From an uncultured Oceanospirillales bacterium (lineage in GTDB: Bacteria; Pseudomonadota; Gammaproteobacteria; Xanthomonadales; SZUA-36): a DNA stretch of 64,000 nucleotides. Both the position numbers and the translations under genes were made by a program. Shown here one piece after another: positions 35,070 to 47,520 of the stretch (positions are counted from its first letter, which is position 1; each line of letters starts with the position of its first letter). The notes below the pieces were generated by a model. The model was given only the letters and a program-made list of their open reading frames with translations, ran no database searches and was not told the origin of the DNA. The stretch is taken from positions 126,501 to 190,500 of the forward strand of contig CAJXKA010000003.1 of the NCBI GenBank assembly GCA_913055655.1, written 5' to 3'.

Positions 35070-37091
35070 TCAGGGCGCGTCGGCGGCCGCTTCGGCGGGA
35101 CCGGCGCTGCACACCACCTCGGTCGTTTCGTTGAGCGCAATGTTACCGGATTCGATGTCCGGCATACGCGCGCTCACGCGGCGTACCGGCAGCCCCAGGC
35201 GCCATTCGTAGATGGTGGTGAACGCCAACACCCGGGGAATGTAATCCCGGGTCTCGTAGTACGGCAGGGTCTCGACCCAGGCCGCCGCCTCGCCTTTCGG
35301 GCGGCTGCGCAACCAGCGGTTCACGGCATTGGGGCCGGCGTTGTAGGCGCCCGACACCAGCACCGGGTTCTGCTGGTACTCGTCGAGCAATTCGCGCAGG
35401 TAGGTGGTGCCGAAACGGATATTGGTCGGGCCGTCGAGCAGCTGGGCGCTGGAACGATAGGTCAACCCATGCTTGCTGGCGATGGTCTGGGCGGTGCCCG
35501 GTGTGACCTGCATCAGGCCCAGCGCGTTGGCGGAGGATCGCGCGTTTTCCATCATCGCGCTCTCCGAGCGCATGATGCCGTAGACCCAGGCGGCGTCCAG
35601 CTTCTCGCGCGCGGCCGCCTGGGTGACCGGCGTTTCAAACATGACGGGAAACCGCCATTCGTACCAGCGCATGTCGCCACTGTCACCCAGGGCGAAAATA
35701 GCGCGATCGTACCAGCCTTCCTCGCGGGCCACGGCCGCGGCGGCGCGCAGTTCATCGACATCCAGCCGGCGCATGGCGCGCCCCCACTCGGCACGCGCCC
35801 AGTTTTCCAGGTCAGCGCGGTGCAGTTCCAGGGCCCGGGCGATATCCGGCCGGCCCTTGACCGCGGCGGTCGCCTGGTCGCCGACATCCGACGGCAATTC
35901 GCATATCGTGTAAGGCCAATCCAGCCGGTCCGCGGCCAGGAAAGCGTGATAGTTCGTTTCCTTCGCCAGCGTGGTGAGCACGTCCACGGCCTCGGCGTTG
36001 TGACCGGCCTCGGACAGGGCACGGGCCCGCCAGTAGCGCCAGCGGTCGTCGTCGGCCGTTTCGGCGGACATGCGGCCCGTCACCTGCAGCAATGACGGCC
36101 AGTCATCGGCGGCCAGCGCCAGGCGCGCCCACCACTGGGTGAGCTGGTCATCGACGTGGGCGTCGGGCACGCCGGCGATGAACTCCGCCGCGGCCGGGTC
36201 CAGGTCAACGGCCGCCATCAGGGCGATCTCGCGCATCAGGTCGCCGCGGACCTGCTCGCCCCAGCTGAAATGCCCGTCCAGCTCACCGAAGGTGACCATC
36301 GCCGCGGCCGGATCGCGCTTGAGCAGCCGGCGCAACGAGGTTTCGGTGATGGTGCGCGTCACCGCCGTATCGGGCCAGGTGGCGGCCTTGTCCAGGTCGC
36401 GGTAACGGGTCCGGTCCAGTTGCAGCCAGCGCTCCAGCCAGGCACGGTCGGCGTCGGAAATGAACCGCGCCAGGTAACGGGTCAGCCCCGGGTTACCCTC
36501 GGCCATCGCGCGGTTGATGCGGGTCCAGGCCAGCGTCGCATCGATGCCGCCCTGGTCCATCATCCACTTGAACAGCGGGTCGCAGGCGTCGGGCTGCGAG
36601 TGGCCCACCGCCCACAGGTCCCGCGCCTGCGCCAGCAAACCGGTGGTGTCGTCGGCGGCCAGGCGGGCCCTGGCGTGGTAACAGCGGTTTTCATCGGTGT
36701 CAGCGGTTGCGCCGTAGCGGCGCAGGGCCGACCAGTTGCGCCGCTCGCCCAGGGCTTTCAGCCAGGCCCGCCGCAGGGCGGTGGAAAACGCCCAGTCATC
36801 GTGACTGTCGAGAAAAGCGGCGACCTCGTCCGGGTCGGCGACCGCGCGGCGGTAGCGGAAATCTTCGTACTGCCAGTAGGGGTAAAGGATGTAATCGCGA
36901 AGCTGCGGCTCCAGGGCCTGGAACCGGCTGCGGTCACCCGATCGCGCCGACTGCCAGGCCTGCTGGAACAGCTCGCGCGCCTCGTCGGCACTGGCGTGCG
37001 GTATCCAGGCCAGGGGTGTCAGTGCCACCAGGCAAAACAACGCCGCGCCGAACAGGCGTTGCGGTATGCTGGAAGCATCAACCATCCTCAT
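35070..37091 (-). CDS. slt: Soluble lytic murein transglycosylase (Slt70-like)
   Basis: ATG 37091 is preceded by GGTGAGCACC; GTG/ATG codons at 37103 and 37085 are alternatives. The 673-residue product has a signal peptide ending near WIPHASA, a long helical superdomain (about 30-480) as in Slt70, and a C-terminal SLT domain with catalytic glutamate in MRSESAMMENARSSANALGLMQV, then YNAGPNAVNRW. It cleaves peptidoglycan to anhydromuropeptides in the periplasm. It is the upstream partner of cca and divergent from a TauE/SafE exporter. Confidence 0.93.
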   Translation of the reverse strand: MRMVDASSIPQRLFGAALFCLVALTPLAWIPHASADEARELFQQAWQSARSGDRSRFQALEPQLRDYILYPYWQYEDFRYRRAVADPDEVAAFLDSHDDWAFSTALRRAWLKALGERRNWSALRRYGATADTDENRCYHARARLAADDTTGLLAQARDLWAVGHSQPDACDPLFKWMMDQGGIDATLAWTRINRAMAEGNPGLTRYLARFISDADRAWLERWLQLDRTRYRDLDKAATWPDTAVTRTITETSLRRLLKRDPAAAMVTFGELDGHFSWGEQVRGDLMREIALMAAVDLDPAAAEFIAGVPDAHVDDQLTQWWARLALAADDWPSLLQVTGRMSAETADDDRWRYWRARALSEAGHNAEAVDVLTTLAKETNYHAFLAADRLDWPYTICELPSDVGDQATAAVKGRPDIARALELHRADLENWARAEWGRAMRRLDVDELRAAAAVAREEGWYDRAIFALGDSGDMRWYEWRFPVMFETPVTQAAAREKLDAAWVYGIMRSESAMMENARSSANALGLMQVTPGTAQTIASKHGLTYRSSAQLLDGPTNIRFGTTYLRELLDEYQQNPVLVSGAYNAGPNAVNRWLRSRPKGEAAAWVETLPYYETRDYIPRVLAFTTIYEWRLGLPVRRVSARMPDIESGNIALNETTEVVCSAGPAEAAADAP

Positions 37092-37192
37092 GGTGCTCAC
37101 CATATGCAAAGCCGCATGACCCGGCAAGCCCACTTCGTCCAAGCGAATGGCGGCATCGAAATTCCGCCGCGCAACAGCATAGGGCGCAGTCG

Positions 37193-37972
37193 ATGAACCT
37201 CGTCGAGCTGGTCATGATCGGTGCCATTGCCGGCTTCCTGGCCGGTTTCCTGGGCATCGGCGGCGGCCTGGTGGTGGTGCCGGGCCTGGCCATCATATTC
37301 GCCCGGCACCCGCAGACGGCGCCGCTGGCCACCCACCTGGCGGTGGCGACGTCGCTGGGCGCCATGCTGGTGACATCGCTCAGTTCGATCCTCGCCCATG
37401 CCCGCCGCGGCGCGGTGGACTGGTCCCAGTTCAGGCGATTTACGCCCGGCCTGCTGGCCGGGGCCGCAATTGGCGCCGTGGTGGCGGACGGCCTGGACAC
37501 CCGGCACCTGGCGATGGTGTTTGGCCTGTTCGCAGTCGCGGCCGGGCTGCAGTTGCTGGCCGGCCGGACGCCAACCGAGGAACGCCCCCTGCCCGGCGAA
37601 CTCAGCCAGGCGGGCATCGGCGGCCTGATCGGCATGATCTCGAGCCTGGTCGGTATCGGCGGCGGCAGCATGACGGCGCCGTGGCTGATGTGGCACGGCG
37701 TGCGGGCGCAGCGCGCCGTGGCGACCGCGGCGGCCTGTGGCTACCCCATCGCGCTGGCGGGCACCGCGATGTTTATCATCCTGGGGCGGGAAGAATCCGT
37801 CGGCGCGCTGGGCTATGTTCACCTGCCGGCGCTGGCCTGCGTGGCCGTGGCCGGGGCGATGACGGCGCCGCTGGGCGCCACCGTGGTCCATCACACGGAC
37901 CCGGCCAGGGTTCGCAAGGTTTTTGGGGTTTGCCTGCTGGCGGTCGCCGCCAGGATGTTCTGGCCGGCCTGA
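37193..37972 (+). CDS. TauE/SafE-family sulfite exporter-like protein
   Basis: The 259-residue protein (ATG 37193, AGGG upstream) is almost entirely hydrophobic with about eight helices. It has two internal repeats marked by GFLAGFLGIGGGLVVVPGL near the N-terminus and GMISSLVGIGGGSMTAPWL at about 138, the duplicated signature of the family. Members export sulfite or related organosulfur anions; the substrate here is not known. Confidence 0.88.
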   Translation: MNLVELVMIGAIAGFLAGFLGIGGGLVVVPGLAIIFARHPQTAPLATHLAVATSLGAMLVTSLSSILAHARRGAVDWSQFRRFTPGLLAGAAIGAVVADGLDTRHLAMVFGLFAVAAGLQLLAGRTPTEERPLPGELSQAGIGGLIGMISSLVGIGGGSMTAPWLMWHGVRAQRAVATAAACGYPIALAGTAMFIILGREESVGALGYVHLPALACVAVAGAMTAPLGATVVHHTDPARVRKVFGVCLLAVAARMFWPA

Positions 37973-38003
37973 GGTCCGGCATGAAACCGCACCCGAAACG
38001 AAA

Positions 38004-38027
38004 ACCGGGCGGTCAATGCCGCCCGGT
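38004..38027 (-). terminator. Terminator downstream of dsbA (possibly bidirectional)
   Basis: ACCGGGCGG (38004-38012) and CCGCCCGGT (38019-38027) form a perfect 9-bp stem with a 6-base loop. On the minus strand the hairpin is followed by TTTTCGTTTC, fitting a Rho-independent terminator for dsbA, about 29 bases after its stop. It also lies 31 bases after the plus-strand exporter gene. Confidence 0.7.
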
Positions 38028-38055
38028 CCTGGAACACTGGCTCGCCTGAACGTGC

Positions 38056-38730
38056 TTACGGCGTTGCCGCGGCCGGCGCCACCTGCGCCACAGACTCGGC
38101 TGCCATTTCCTGGGCCACCAGGTAATCGACCACGGCCAGGATCTGGTCAAAGCCACTGACGGCGCCACCGGCGCTGACGCGGTATTTTCCGTTCACGATC
38201 ATTGACGGCGTACCGTTAACGCCGGCTTCGCGCACCTGCTGCTGTTCACGCTTCATGCGCATGTCCACGGCGAAAGACTTCGACGTGGCAACGAACTTCT
38301 CGGCGTCAACGCCGAACTGCGAGTAGAACTCGGCCAGTTCTTCCATGCTGCGCATCTGGCGCTTGTCCTTCCACAACGCGTCCATCATCGGCTTGTGCGC
38401 GACATCCTCGATGCCCAGCACCGAGGCGGTGACGTAGGCACGCGCGTACAGTGACCAGATGGCGCGGCCGAACTCCACGGGAATGCGGTCAAACTCCACC
38501 GATTCCGGTTGCTTGGCGTGCCAGTTTTCGATGTACGGCTCGAACGATGCACAGTGACTGCACAGGTAGCTGAAGACCTCGGTGACCTTCACGCCGTCAA
38601 TCGGGCGATAGCCTTCCGGCGTTTCGATCTTGAAGTAGTGCTTGCCTTCCTCGAAAGGGGCTGCGGGCTGCGCCAGTGCGGGCGAAGCGGCAAACAGCAG
38701 GCTGGTCAGGGTGAATACAGTTTTAAGCAT
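38056..38730 (-). CDS. dsbA: Thiol:disulfide interchange protein DsbA
   Basis: The 224-residue protein has a signal peptide (MLKTVFTLTSLLFAASPALA-QP) after the ribosome binding site GGAGAAAACCAA. The active-site CSHC lies in EVFSYLCSHCASFEP, and the cis-proline region is GVNGTPSMIVNGKY. It introduces disulfides into periplasmic proteins. It neighbours cytochrome c4 and engB, the conserved dsbA-cc4-engB order known from Pseudomonas. The last 20 residues are alanine- and proline-rich. Confidence 0.94.
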   Translation of the reverse strand: MLKTVFTLTSLLFAASPALAQPAAPFEEGKHYFKIETPEGYRPIDGVKVTEVFSYLCSHCASFEPYIENWHAKQPESVEFDRIPVEFGRAIWSLYARAYVTASVLGIEDVAHKPMMDALWKDKRQMRSMEELAEFYSQFGVDAEKFVATSKSFAVDMRMKREQQQVREAGVNGTPSMIVNGKYRVSAGGAVSGFDQILAVVDYLVAQEMAAESVAQVAPAAATP

Positions 38731-38807
38731 TTGGTTTTCTCCGTTGGCACCGCATGTGACCACGTCGCCCGCGGGTGGTTCCGTGGGCGACGCTCCGGGA
38801 ATTCGGT

Positions 38808-39434
38808 TTATTCGCCGGCCGGGTGAAGACCTTCGACGTAGCTGGCGACGGCTTCGATTTCGTCGTCAGTGAGGTAGCGCGCCACGCCCACCATCACCTG
38901 GCTGGGGCTGTCGTCCTCGCCCCAGGTATCACCGGCGCGGAATTTCTTCAGCATGTTGGCCGTGTAGGTGGCGTGCTGGCCCGAGAGTTTCGGGTAGCCG
39001 GCCAGGGGAATGCCTTCGCCGGCAGGGCCGTGACAGGCGATACAGGCCGGGATGCCTTCCTCGGCGTTGCCGCCGCGGTACAGCGCTTCACCGGCGGCGA
39101 CCAGCGACTCGTCGGCGGCGGCGGGCTTGGGCGCCTGCTGCGAAAAGTACGCGGACAGGTCTTCGATGTCCTGTTCGTCCAGGCTGGCGACCAGCGCCTG
39201 CATTTCCGGCACCGGCCGGGCACCGTCTCGGATCAGCGTGGTCTGGCGCGCCAGGTAGTCCGGATGCTGCCCGGCGAGTTTGGGCCAGTTGGCCACGGTG
39301 CTGTTACCGTCAATGCCATGACAGGCCGCACAGGTGGCGGCTTTCTGTTGCCCGGCGGCCGCGTCGCCCTCGGCGAAGGCGGTCAGGCTCATCAGGATGG
39401 ACAGGCTGGCAACAGCCCAGCGAATTGCGATCAT
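38808..39434 (-). CDS. Dihaem cytochrome c4-like protein
   Basis: ATG 39434 gives 208 residues with a signal peptide (AVASLSILMSLTAFA). Two CXXCH haem sites are present, CAACH at about residue 34 and CIACH at about 133, each followed by a methionine candidate (VPEMQ; ANMLKKF). The two halves are homologous (KLAGQHPDYLARQ and KLSGQHATYTANM), as in cytochromes c4. It shuttles electrons in the periplasm to terminal oxidases. It is on the same strand as dsbA and upstream of it. Confidence 0.93.
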   Translation of the reverse strand: MIAIRWAVASLSILMSLTAFAEGDAAAGQQKAATCAACHGIDGNSTVANWPKLAGQHPDYLARQTTLIRDGARPVPEMQALVASLDEQDIEDLSAYFSQQAPKPAAADESLVAAGEALYRGGNAEEGIPACIACHGPAGEGIPLAGYPKLSGQHATYTANMLKKFRAGDTWGEDDSPSQVMVGVARYLTDDEIEAVASYVEGLHPAGE

Positions 39435-39569
39435 GGCTCGTGTCTCCGTTCCCTCACTCAAGGGTATTCCAAGTCGGTACAATGGTCCGGACGGCCCGCT
39501 ATTATCCCGATTTCAACCGCCGCAATCCAGCGCCGACGCCCGGCGCGACGGCCAGGCCCGGAGTCACCC

Positions 39570-42072
<2,503 letters not shown>

Positions 42073-42118
42073 ACCGATTGCCATCGGCGATGATGGCCGG
42101 ACAGGCCGCCGGCCGGTG

Positions 42119-42649
42119 TCAGGTGATGGCTGGCGGGGTTCGGACGGCCGCGAGATGGCGGGGCAATGCCGCCAGCGCCTGCGCCAGCAACAGCAATGGC
42201 ATGACCAGGATCAGCGACTTCAGCAGGTAAACCGCCGGCAGGCCGCCCGCTTCGCGCGAGGCTTCGCCCATTCGCCACGAGGCGGCGACATAATCCCAGC
42301 CCACCCAGGCCAGGAAGATGCAGAACGGCGCCAGGAACACCACGGTGCCCAGCAGGTCGACCCAGCCCTGTCGGCGCGGCGATGCCGTGCGGTAAAAAAT
42401 ATCGACACGAACATGGCCGTCAAGCTGGAGCGTCCACGCCGCGGCCACCATGAAGACTGCCGCGTGCATCCAGGTCACCGACTCCTGCAGCCAGATCCAG
42501 CCCTTGTCGAAGCCGTAGCGCAAGACCACGACACCGAACGTCAGCACGACCATGGTCAGGGTCAGCCAGGCCACGGCGCGGCCGGTCAGCGCGATGGCGC
42601 GTTCGACCGGGCCGCGGTGTGCAGCCACGGGGCCGTCGTGTTTCACCAT
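42119..42649 (-). CDS. Orphan TRAP transporter small permease (DctQ-like)
   Basis: The 176-residue protein has four hydrophobic helices (about 22-42, 57-77, 96-118 and 138-160). The pattern FGVVVLRYGFDKGWIWLQESVTWMHAAVFMVAAAWTLQLDGHVRVDIFY is typical of the DctQ family. Such subunits work with a large permease (DctM) and a periplasmic binding protein (DctP), neither of which is present here. Its ATG overlaps the DUF2782 gene by seven bases, so expression is coupled to that gene. It may partner with components elsewhere or have another role. Confidence 0.82.
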   Translation of the reverse strand: MVKHDGPVAAHRGPVERAIALTGRAVAWLTLTMVVLTFGVVVLRYGFDKGWIWLQESVTWMHAAVFMVAAAWTLQLDGHVRVDIFYRTASPRRQGWVDLLGTVVFLAPFCIFLAWVGWDYVAASWRMGEASREAGGLPAVYLLKSLILVMPLLLLAQALAALPRHLAAVRTPPAIT

Positions 42650-43068
42650 TCCTTGATCTTCCAGTACACGGGTTTTACCGGGTACGCGGAGCGGTCACTT
42701 TCACGGAGCTCCAGCTGCCCATCGCCGTCGTCATCCAGGTAGTAATAGGGGATACCGTTCTTCGGCGTGATCTTGATCATGTACACCCGCCCGTCGAGGC
42801 TGTACTCCTCGACCAGGTTGTCCTCCTCGTCACGGCGGATGTCGACCGTGGGCTCCAGGCGGGAATCCTCGTCCTGGACTTTCGGCGGAATGGGCACGCC
42901 TTCGTCAAGTTCCTCGACCGGGCGATCCGGCGCGTCGACCGGCGGAATCGGTGGCGGGGCGGCCGGATCGTCCGACTGCGCCATGGCCGGCGCGGCCGCC
43001 AGCAGCAGCGCGGCAAACAGGGCCAGGACGGCCGACAGGCCGGCCTGTGATAATTTTGTTTCCGACAT
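42643..43068 (-). CDS. DUF2782 domain-containing exported protein
   Basis: ATG 43068 (MSETKLSQAGLSAVLALFAALLLAAAPAMA) gives 141 residues with a signal peptide, a proline- and acid-rich linker (about 33-75) and a C-terminal domain EYSLDGRVYMIKITPKNGIPYYYLDDDGDG, the DUF2782 signature as I recall it. A GTG 15 bases upstream is an alternative start. Members are commonly encoded beside polA; the function is unknown. It is divergent from polA. Confidence 0.8.
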   Translation of the reverse strand: MSETKLSQAGLSAVLALFAALLLAAAPAMAQSDDPAAPPPIPPVDAPDRPVEELDEGVPIPPKVQDEDSRLEPTVDIRRDEEDNLVEEYSLDGRVYMIKITPKNGIPYYYLDDDGDGQLELRESDRSAYPVKPVYWKIKEW

Positions 43069-43140
43069 GGCTGTATCCCCCACCGGGTTTCAGTATGCTG
43101 AGCATAGCAGACCTTCGAAACCGGCCTCCCGACACACACC

Positions 43141-45834
43141 ATGCCCAGCCCCGATTCCAAGACCCTTTTCCTGGTGGACGGTTCGTCCTACCTGTATCGC
43201 GCCTTCCACGCATTACCCAACCTGACCAATTCGAACGGTGAGCCGACCGGCGCCCTGCTGGGTGTCGCCAACATGCTGCGGCGTCTGGTCCGCGAGGCCA
43301 CGGCGGCCGGCAGCAACCGCATCGCCGTGGTGTTTGACGCGAAGGGGCCCACGTTCCGGCACGAGATGTACGCCGACTACAAGGCCAACCGGCCGCCCAT
43401 GCCGGGAGAACTGCGATTCCAGGTGCAAGCCATTCACGACCTGGTCGGGCTGCTCGGGCTGCCGCTGATCCAGGTCGAAGGCGTCGAAGCCGACGATGTC
43501 ATCGGCACGCTGGCGCGGCAGGCGGAAAAGGAGGGCCTGTCCTGCGTGATCTCGACCGGCGACAAAGACCTGGCCCAGCTGGTCACCGACCGCGTGACGC
43601 TGGAGAACACCATGACCGAGACGCGGATGGACCGCGACGGCGTGGTGGAGAAATTCGGCATCCCGCCCGAGCGCATCGTCGATTTCCTGGCCCTGACCGG
43701 CGACAAGTCGGACAACATCCCGGGCGTTGAGAAATGCGGCCCCAAGACCGCGGTCAAGTGGCTGGAACAGTACGGCGACCTGGACGCCGTCATGGCCAGC
43801 GCCGACGACGTCGGTGGCAAAATCGGCGAGTACCTGCGCGACGCGCTGGAAACCCTGCCGCTGTCGCGCAAACTGGCCACCATCCGCGATGATGTTGATA
43901 CGGGCGTCACACCCGGCGAGCTGCACATGGGCGACAGCGACGAGGCGCCGCTGCGTGAATTCCTGCAACGTTACGAATTCAACAGCTGGCTGCAGGACCT
44001 GGGCGAGGACAAGGTCGCGCCGCCCGAGGCTGACTACGACATCGTCATGGACCGCGAGTCGCTGGACGCCTGGGTCAAGGTGCTGGAAGCCGCCGACCTG
44101 GTCGCCTTCGATACCGAGACCACCAGCCTGGACCCGATGCGCGCGGACCTGGTGGGGCTGAGCTTCGCCGTCGAGGCCGGGCGCGCGGCTTATGTCCCTG
44201 TCGGGCACGATTACCCCGGTGCGCCGGCGCAACTGGGCCGCGACGAGGTGCTGGACGCGCTGCGCACGGTGCTGGAAAGCCCCGACCATGCGCTGGTCGG
44301 CCAGCACTTCAAGTACGACATCAACGTCCTGGCCCGCCATGGCGTCGCCGTTGACGGCCTGACCCACGACACCATGCTGGAGTCCTACGTTTTCAACAGC
44401 ACCGGCAGCCGACATGACATGGATTCGCTGGCGCTGAAGTACCTGGGCCGACAGACCACGCACTACGAGGACATCGCCGGCAAGGGCGCGAAACAGATCC
44501 CGTTCAGCCAGGTGGCGCTGGATGACGCCGGTCACTACGCTGCCGAGGACGCCGACATCACGCTGCAGCTGCACCAGCACCTGTGGCCCCGGCTGGGCGA
44601 GCAAGAAGCCCCGGCCCGTGTATTCACCGATATCGAGATGCCGCTGGTGCCGGTACTGGCGCGGATGGAGCGCCATGGCGTGCTGATCGACGGCGACGTG
44701 CTGCGCGAACAGAGCCGCGAAATGGGCGAGGACATACTCGGCCTGGAGAAAAAGGCGCACGAAGCCGCCGGCCAGCCGTTCAATCTCGGTTCGCCCAAGC
44801 AGTTGCAGGAGATCCTCTTCGAGAAGCTGGAACTGCCGGTGATTCGCAAGACGCCCAAGGGCCAGCCGTCGACCGCTGAAGACGTGCTGCACGAACTGGC
44901 CGCCGACTACGAATTGCCGAAACTGATCCTGGAATACCGTTCGCTGTCGAAACTGAAATCCACCTACACCGACAAGCTGCCGGAAGAGATCAACCCGGAC
45001 ACCGGTCGCGTGCACACCTCGTATCACCAGGCCGTGGCGGCCACGGGTCGCCTGTCATCATCTAACCCCAACCTGCAGAACATTCCCATTCGCACCGCGC
45101 GAGGCCGACGCATCCGCGAGGCGTTTGTTGCCCCGGAAGGGATGGTGATCCTGGCGGCCGACTACTCGCAAATCGAGTTGCGCATCATGGCCCACCTGTC
45201 CGGCGACGAGGGGCTGCTGAAGGCCTTCCGCGACGACATTGACGTGCACCGGGCCACGGCCGGCGAGGTCTTCGGTGCCGAATACGACGATGTAACCGAC
45301 GCCCAGCGCCGCGCCGCCAAGGCGATCAATTTCGGCCTGATGTACGGCATGTCGGCCTTCGGCCTGGCCCGACAGCTGGACATCGCCCGCGGGGAAGCGC
45401 AGGACTACATGGACACCTATTTCGCCCGCTACCCCGGCGTGCGCGACTACATGGAACGGACCCGCGAGACTGCCCGTGACCAGGGCTACGTCGAAACCCT
45501 GTTCGGCCGCCGGCTCTACCTGCCGGACATCAACGCCTCGAACCAGCAGCGCCGCCAGGGCGCCGAGCGCGCCGCCATCAACGCGCCGATGCAGGGCACG
45601 GCGGCCGACATCATCAAGCGCGCCATGATCACCGTGGACGCCTGGCTGCTCAAATCCCAACCCGATACCCGGCTGACCATGCAGGTTCACGATGAACTCG
45701 TGCTGGAAGTCCCGGCCGGCGACCTCGAAGCCGTTCGGGATGGCGTTGTCGGGCTGATGGAAGGCGCGGCCGAGCTGGATGTGCCGCTGGTGGTGGATGC
45801 GGGCCATGGCGCCAACTGGGACGACGCCCATTAA
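43141..45834 (+). CDS. polA: DNA polymerase I
   Basis: The 897-residue protein has the full PolA architecture: 5'-3' exonuclease (about 1-290, LFLVDGSSYLYRAFHALP, EADDVIGTLA, TGDKSDNIPGVEKCGPKTA), an active 3'-5' exonuclease with the first acidic pair in FDTETTSLD (about 322), and the polymerase domain with DYSQIELRIMAHLSGD (motif A, about 673), the O-helix RRAAKAINFGLMYGMSAFG, and the motif C region MQVHDELVLEVP. It processes Okazaki fragments and repairs gaps. The stop TAA is part of an A-run that serves as the T-tract of a minus-strand terminator. Confidence 0.98.
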   Translation: MPSPDSKTLFLVDGSSYLYRAFHALPNLTNSNGEPTGALLGVANMLRRLVREATAAGSNRIAVVFDAKGPTFRHEMYADYKANRPPMPGELRFQVQAIHDLVGLLGLPLIQVEGVEADDVIGTLARQAEKEGLSCVISTGDKDLAQLVTDRVTLENTMTETRMDRDGVVEKFGIPPERIVDFLALTGDKSDNIPGVEKCGPKTAVKWLEQYGDLDAVMASADDVGGKIGEYLRDALETLPLSRKLATIRDDVDTGVTPGELHMGDSDEAPLREFLQRYEFNSWLQDLGEDKVAPPEADYDIVMDRESLDAWVKVLEAADLVAFDTETTSLDPMRADLVGLSFAVEAGRAAYVPVGHDYPGAPAQLGRDEVLDALRTVLESPDHALVGQHFKYDINVLARHGVAVDGLTHDTMLESYVFNSTGSRHDMDSLALKYLGRQTTHYEDIAGKGAKQIPFSQVALDDAGHYAAEDADITLQLHQHLWPRLGEQEAPARVFTDIEMPLVPVLARMERHGVLIDGDVLREQSREMGEDILGLEKKAHEAAGQPFNLGSPKQLQEILFEKLELPVIRKTPKGQPSTAEDVLHELAADYELPKLILEYRSLSKLKSTYTDKLPEEINPDTGRVHTSYHQAVAATGRLSSSNPNLQNIPIRTARGRRIREAFVAPEGMVILAADYSQIELRIMAHLSGDEGLLKAFRDDIDVHRATAGEVFGAEYDDVTDAQRRAAKAINFGLMYGMSAFGLARQLDIARGEAQDYMDTYFARYPGVRDYMERTRETARDQGYVETLFGRRLYLPDINASNQQRRQGAERAAINAPMQGTAADIIKRAMITVDAWLLKSQPDTRLTMQVHDELVLEVPAGDLEAVRDGVVGLMEGAAELDVPLVVDAGHGANWDDAH

Positions 45835-45863
45835 AAAAGCCCCGGACGTATGACGCCCGGGGC
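45833..45863 (-). terminator. Rho-independent terminator for hemF, overlapping the polA stop
   Basis: On the minus strand GCCCCGG pairs with CCGGGGC (45857-45863 with 45839-45845) around an 11-base loop and is followed by six T residues (45838-45833). The T-tract coincides with the polA stop codon region. It lies about 185 bases after the hemF stop. The intervening bases include a second possible hairpin (GGTCC...GGACC near 45917-45941) and nothing else I recognise. Confidence 0.7.
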
Positions 45864-46047
45864 CAAAGGAGGGTTCGGCTATGGGGGAAGCGCCGGACCC
45901 GGTTTTAGGTCCACCCAGGGAGGAGGCGGACCGGACCTCAGAGAGAGTCCGTAAAATCTGACAACGGAAATTGCCGACAGTTTCCTGCCGGATGTCGCTT
46001 GAGACGAAGTGTTCTGATGGCGCCCGGCGCGAACCGGGCACGGGGCT

Positions 46048-47516
<1,469 letters not shown>

Positions 47517-47520
47517 GGGG

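Noticed and set aside
43213-45027. 604-codon open frame antisense to polA
   Set aside because: Same reason; the sense strand is a complete polA with all motifs.
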